Positions 6,962-7,622 of a stretch of DNA of 7,622 nucleotides are shown here, piece after piece; the stretch's first letter is position 1, and each line of letters starts with the position of its first letter. Made by a program: the position numbers and the translations under genes. The DNA comes from an uncultured Prevotellaceae bacterium (GTDB lineage: Bacteria > Bacteroidota > Bacteroidia > Bacteroidales > Bacteroidaceae). The notes beneath the pieces are model-generated. The model did no database searches and had not been told where the DNA came from. It saw nothing but the letters and a program-made list of their open reading frames with translations. The DNA lies in NCBI GenBank assembly GCA_945827465.1, contig CALZOH010000161.1:1-7622 (forward strand), read 5' to 3'.

Positions 6962-6982
6962 AAATGAAAAAGAATAGAAAAA

Positions 6983-7345
6983 ATGAAGACTTTAATTGCA
7001 TTCTTTGAAATCCCCGCGTCCGACTTTCGCCGGTCGGTCGAGTTTTATCAAGCAGTAATGGGTGTTCAGCTCCTGGTGGCTGAGTGTGGCGATGAAAAGA
7101 TGGCTTGTTTCGTTCAGGAGGGCCAAACCGTGGGTGCCGTCTCGTATGCTCCCGATTTCCGTCCGTCGGAACATGGTGTATTGATTCACTTCCGTTGTGA
7201 CGACCTCGATGCCTCGTTGCAGCGAGTGGTAGAGCAGGGAGGGCAGGTCGTATTGCCCAAGACGAAGATTCAGGCCGAGGGAAAAGGCTGCTTCGCGCTC
7301 TTTGCCGACCCGTCCGGCAATCGAGTGGGACTTTACGCTGATTAG
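6983..7345 (+). CDS. VOC (glyoxalase/bleomycin-resistance fold) family protein
   Basis: The 120-residue product is a full-length single VOC-domain protein. It begins with F-F-E-I-P-A-S-D-F-R-R-S-V-E-F-Y (7-22), the first beta-strand and helix of the fold. The second beta-alpha unit has H-G-V-L-I-H-F-R-C-D-D-L-D-A-S-L, then G-G-Q-V-V-L-P-K-T and the end motif F-A-D-P-S-G-N-R-V-G-L. The usual C-terminal metal-ligand glutamate is not evident in V-G-L-Y-A-D, so it may bind a small molecule without being a metal enzyme; no substrate can be named. ATG 6983 is chosen because it starts the fold; the ATG at 6964 opens only 14 codons in another frame. An A-rich stretch precedes the start. It is probably transcribed through the inverted-repeat unit upstream and is followed by a hairpin. 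Confidence 0.92.
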   Translation: MKTLIAFFEIPASDFRRSVEFYQAVMGVQLLVAECGDEKMACFVQEGQTVGAVSYAPDFRPSEHGVLIHFRCDDLDASLQRVVEQGGQVVLPKTKIQAEGKGCFALFADPSGNRVGLYAD

Positions 7346-7362
7346 TCTCCTCTCCGTTTCTT

Positions 7363-7398
7363 AGGATTTCTCCCGGCGCAAGGCTGGGGGGAAATCCT
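7363..7398 (+). terminator. Terminator-like hairpin after the VOC gene
   Basis: AGGATTTCTCCC (7363-7374) pairs with GGGGGAAATCCT (7387-7398) over 12 bp with one T-G wobble; the loop is 12 bases. It lies 17 bases after the stop. The downstream tail TTCGTCGTTTCC is T-rich but not a clean U-run, so termination may be inefficient. Confidence 0.6.
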
Positions 7399-7420
7399 TC
7401 GTCGTTTCCTCTCGTCCTGC

Positions 7421-7622
7421 AAAAACGTTGCCGCACAATCCGCGCCGGTTTCCGGGACCCCCGAAAACGTGCCGCACAATCCGCGCTGGTTTCCGGGACC
7501 CCCGAAAATGAGCCGCACAGTCCGCGCTGGTTTCCGGGACCCCCGAAAATGAGCCGCACAGTCCGCGGAAGGTTTTGTGACCCCCCGAAAACGTGCCGCA
7601 CAATCCGCGGAAGGTTTTGTGA
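7421..7622. repeat. GC-rich minisatellite, about 41-bp period, at least five units
   Basis: Units start at the recurring GCCGCACA: 7430-7470 (41 bp), 7471-7511 (41), 7512-7552 (41), 7553-7594 (42) and 7595-7622 (28, cut by the window end). A partial unit end, AAAAACGTT, precedes at 7421. Each unit has a conserved block, GCCGCACA(A/G)TCCGCG, and an end block, ACCCCCGAAAA. Between them is one of two different middles: (C/T)GGTTTCCGGG after CGC or CGCT in units 1-3, and GAAGGTTTTGTG in units 4-5. A 41-bp period is not a multiple of three, which argues against a coding repeat. No function can be assigned; the array continues to the right. Confidence 0.93.

Noticed and set aside
6964..7008. Alternative ATG at 6964 before the VOC gene
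   Set aside because: It gives only 14 codons in another frame before a stop; the VOC fold starts at 6983.
6960..7603. Long open frames on the minus strand through the terminal repeats and the VOC gene
   Set aside because: They are antisense to a clear VOC gene. The 41-bp period shifts frame in every unit, so they give a repetitive peptide with no recognisable domain. Openness is explained by GC richness and repetition.
7421..7622. CRISPR array
   Set aside because: The conserved part could pass for a repeat of about 28 bp, but the intervening 12-13 bp are too short for spacers and are themselves repeated between units. No cas gene is present.

Overview
The window looks like chromosomal DNA of a member of the Bacteroidales (Bacteroidota). 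The reasons are a SusC/SusD outer-membrane glycan-uptake pair, a GH92 mannosidase, and several matches to the Bacteroidota -7 promoter consensus TAnnTTTG instead of a sigma70-type -10. The genus cannot be fixed from the sequence. All supported genes are on the + strand.

Layout. (1) 1-1362: C-terminal part of a SusC/RagA-type TonB-dependent transporter, cut by the left window edge. (2) 1375-3615: an unusually long SusD/RagB-type lipoprotein, 12 bases downstream and surely in the same transcript, followed by a strong terminator at 3632-3662. (3) 3798-6035: a secreted GH92 alpha-mannosidase with its own candidate promoter and a perfect 12-bp terminator stem at 6063-6099. (4) 6207-6717: remnant of an AraC-family regulator whose sensor half and last helix region remain, in different frames, with most of the DNA-binding domain gone. 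(5) 6718-6982: a gene-poor stretch with a candidate promoter, a pair of 18/19-bp perfect inverted repeats flanked by TAA, and between them a 39-codon lipoprotein-like ORF; it looks like a MITE or other very small mobile unit. (6) 6983-7345: a small VOC/glyoxalase-fold protein, then a weak terminator-like hairpin. (7) 7421-7622: a GC-rich minisatellite of about 41-bp units that runs off the right edge.

How it fits together. The first three genes read as a small polysaccharide utilisation locus: SusC and SusD capture and import a mannose-containing glycan (yeast-type mannan or host high-mannose N-glycan are the usual GH92 substrates), and GH92 trims terminal alpha-linked mannose. No PUL regulator or other glycosidase is visible here, so the locus is either minimal or continues to the left. 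The right-hand 1.5 kb is accessory DNA: a broken regulator, an inverted-repeat element and a mosaic minisatellite. These give the most unusual observations.
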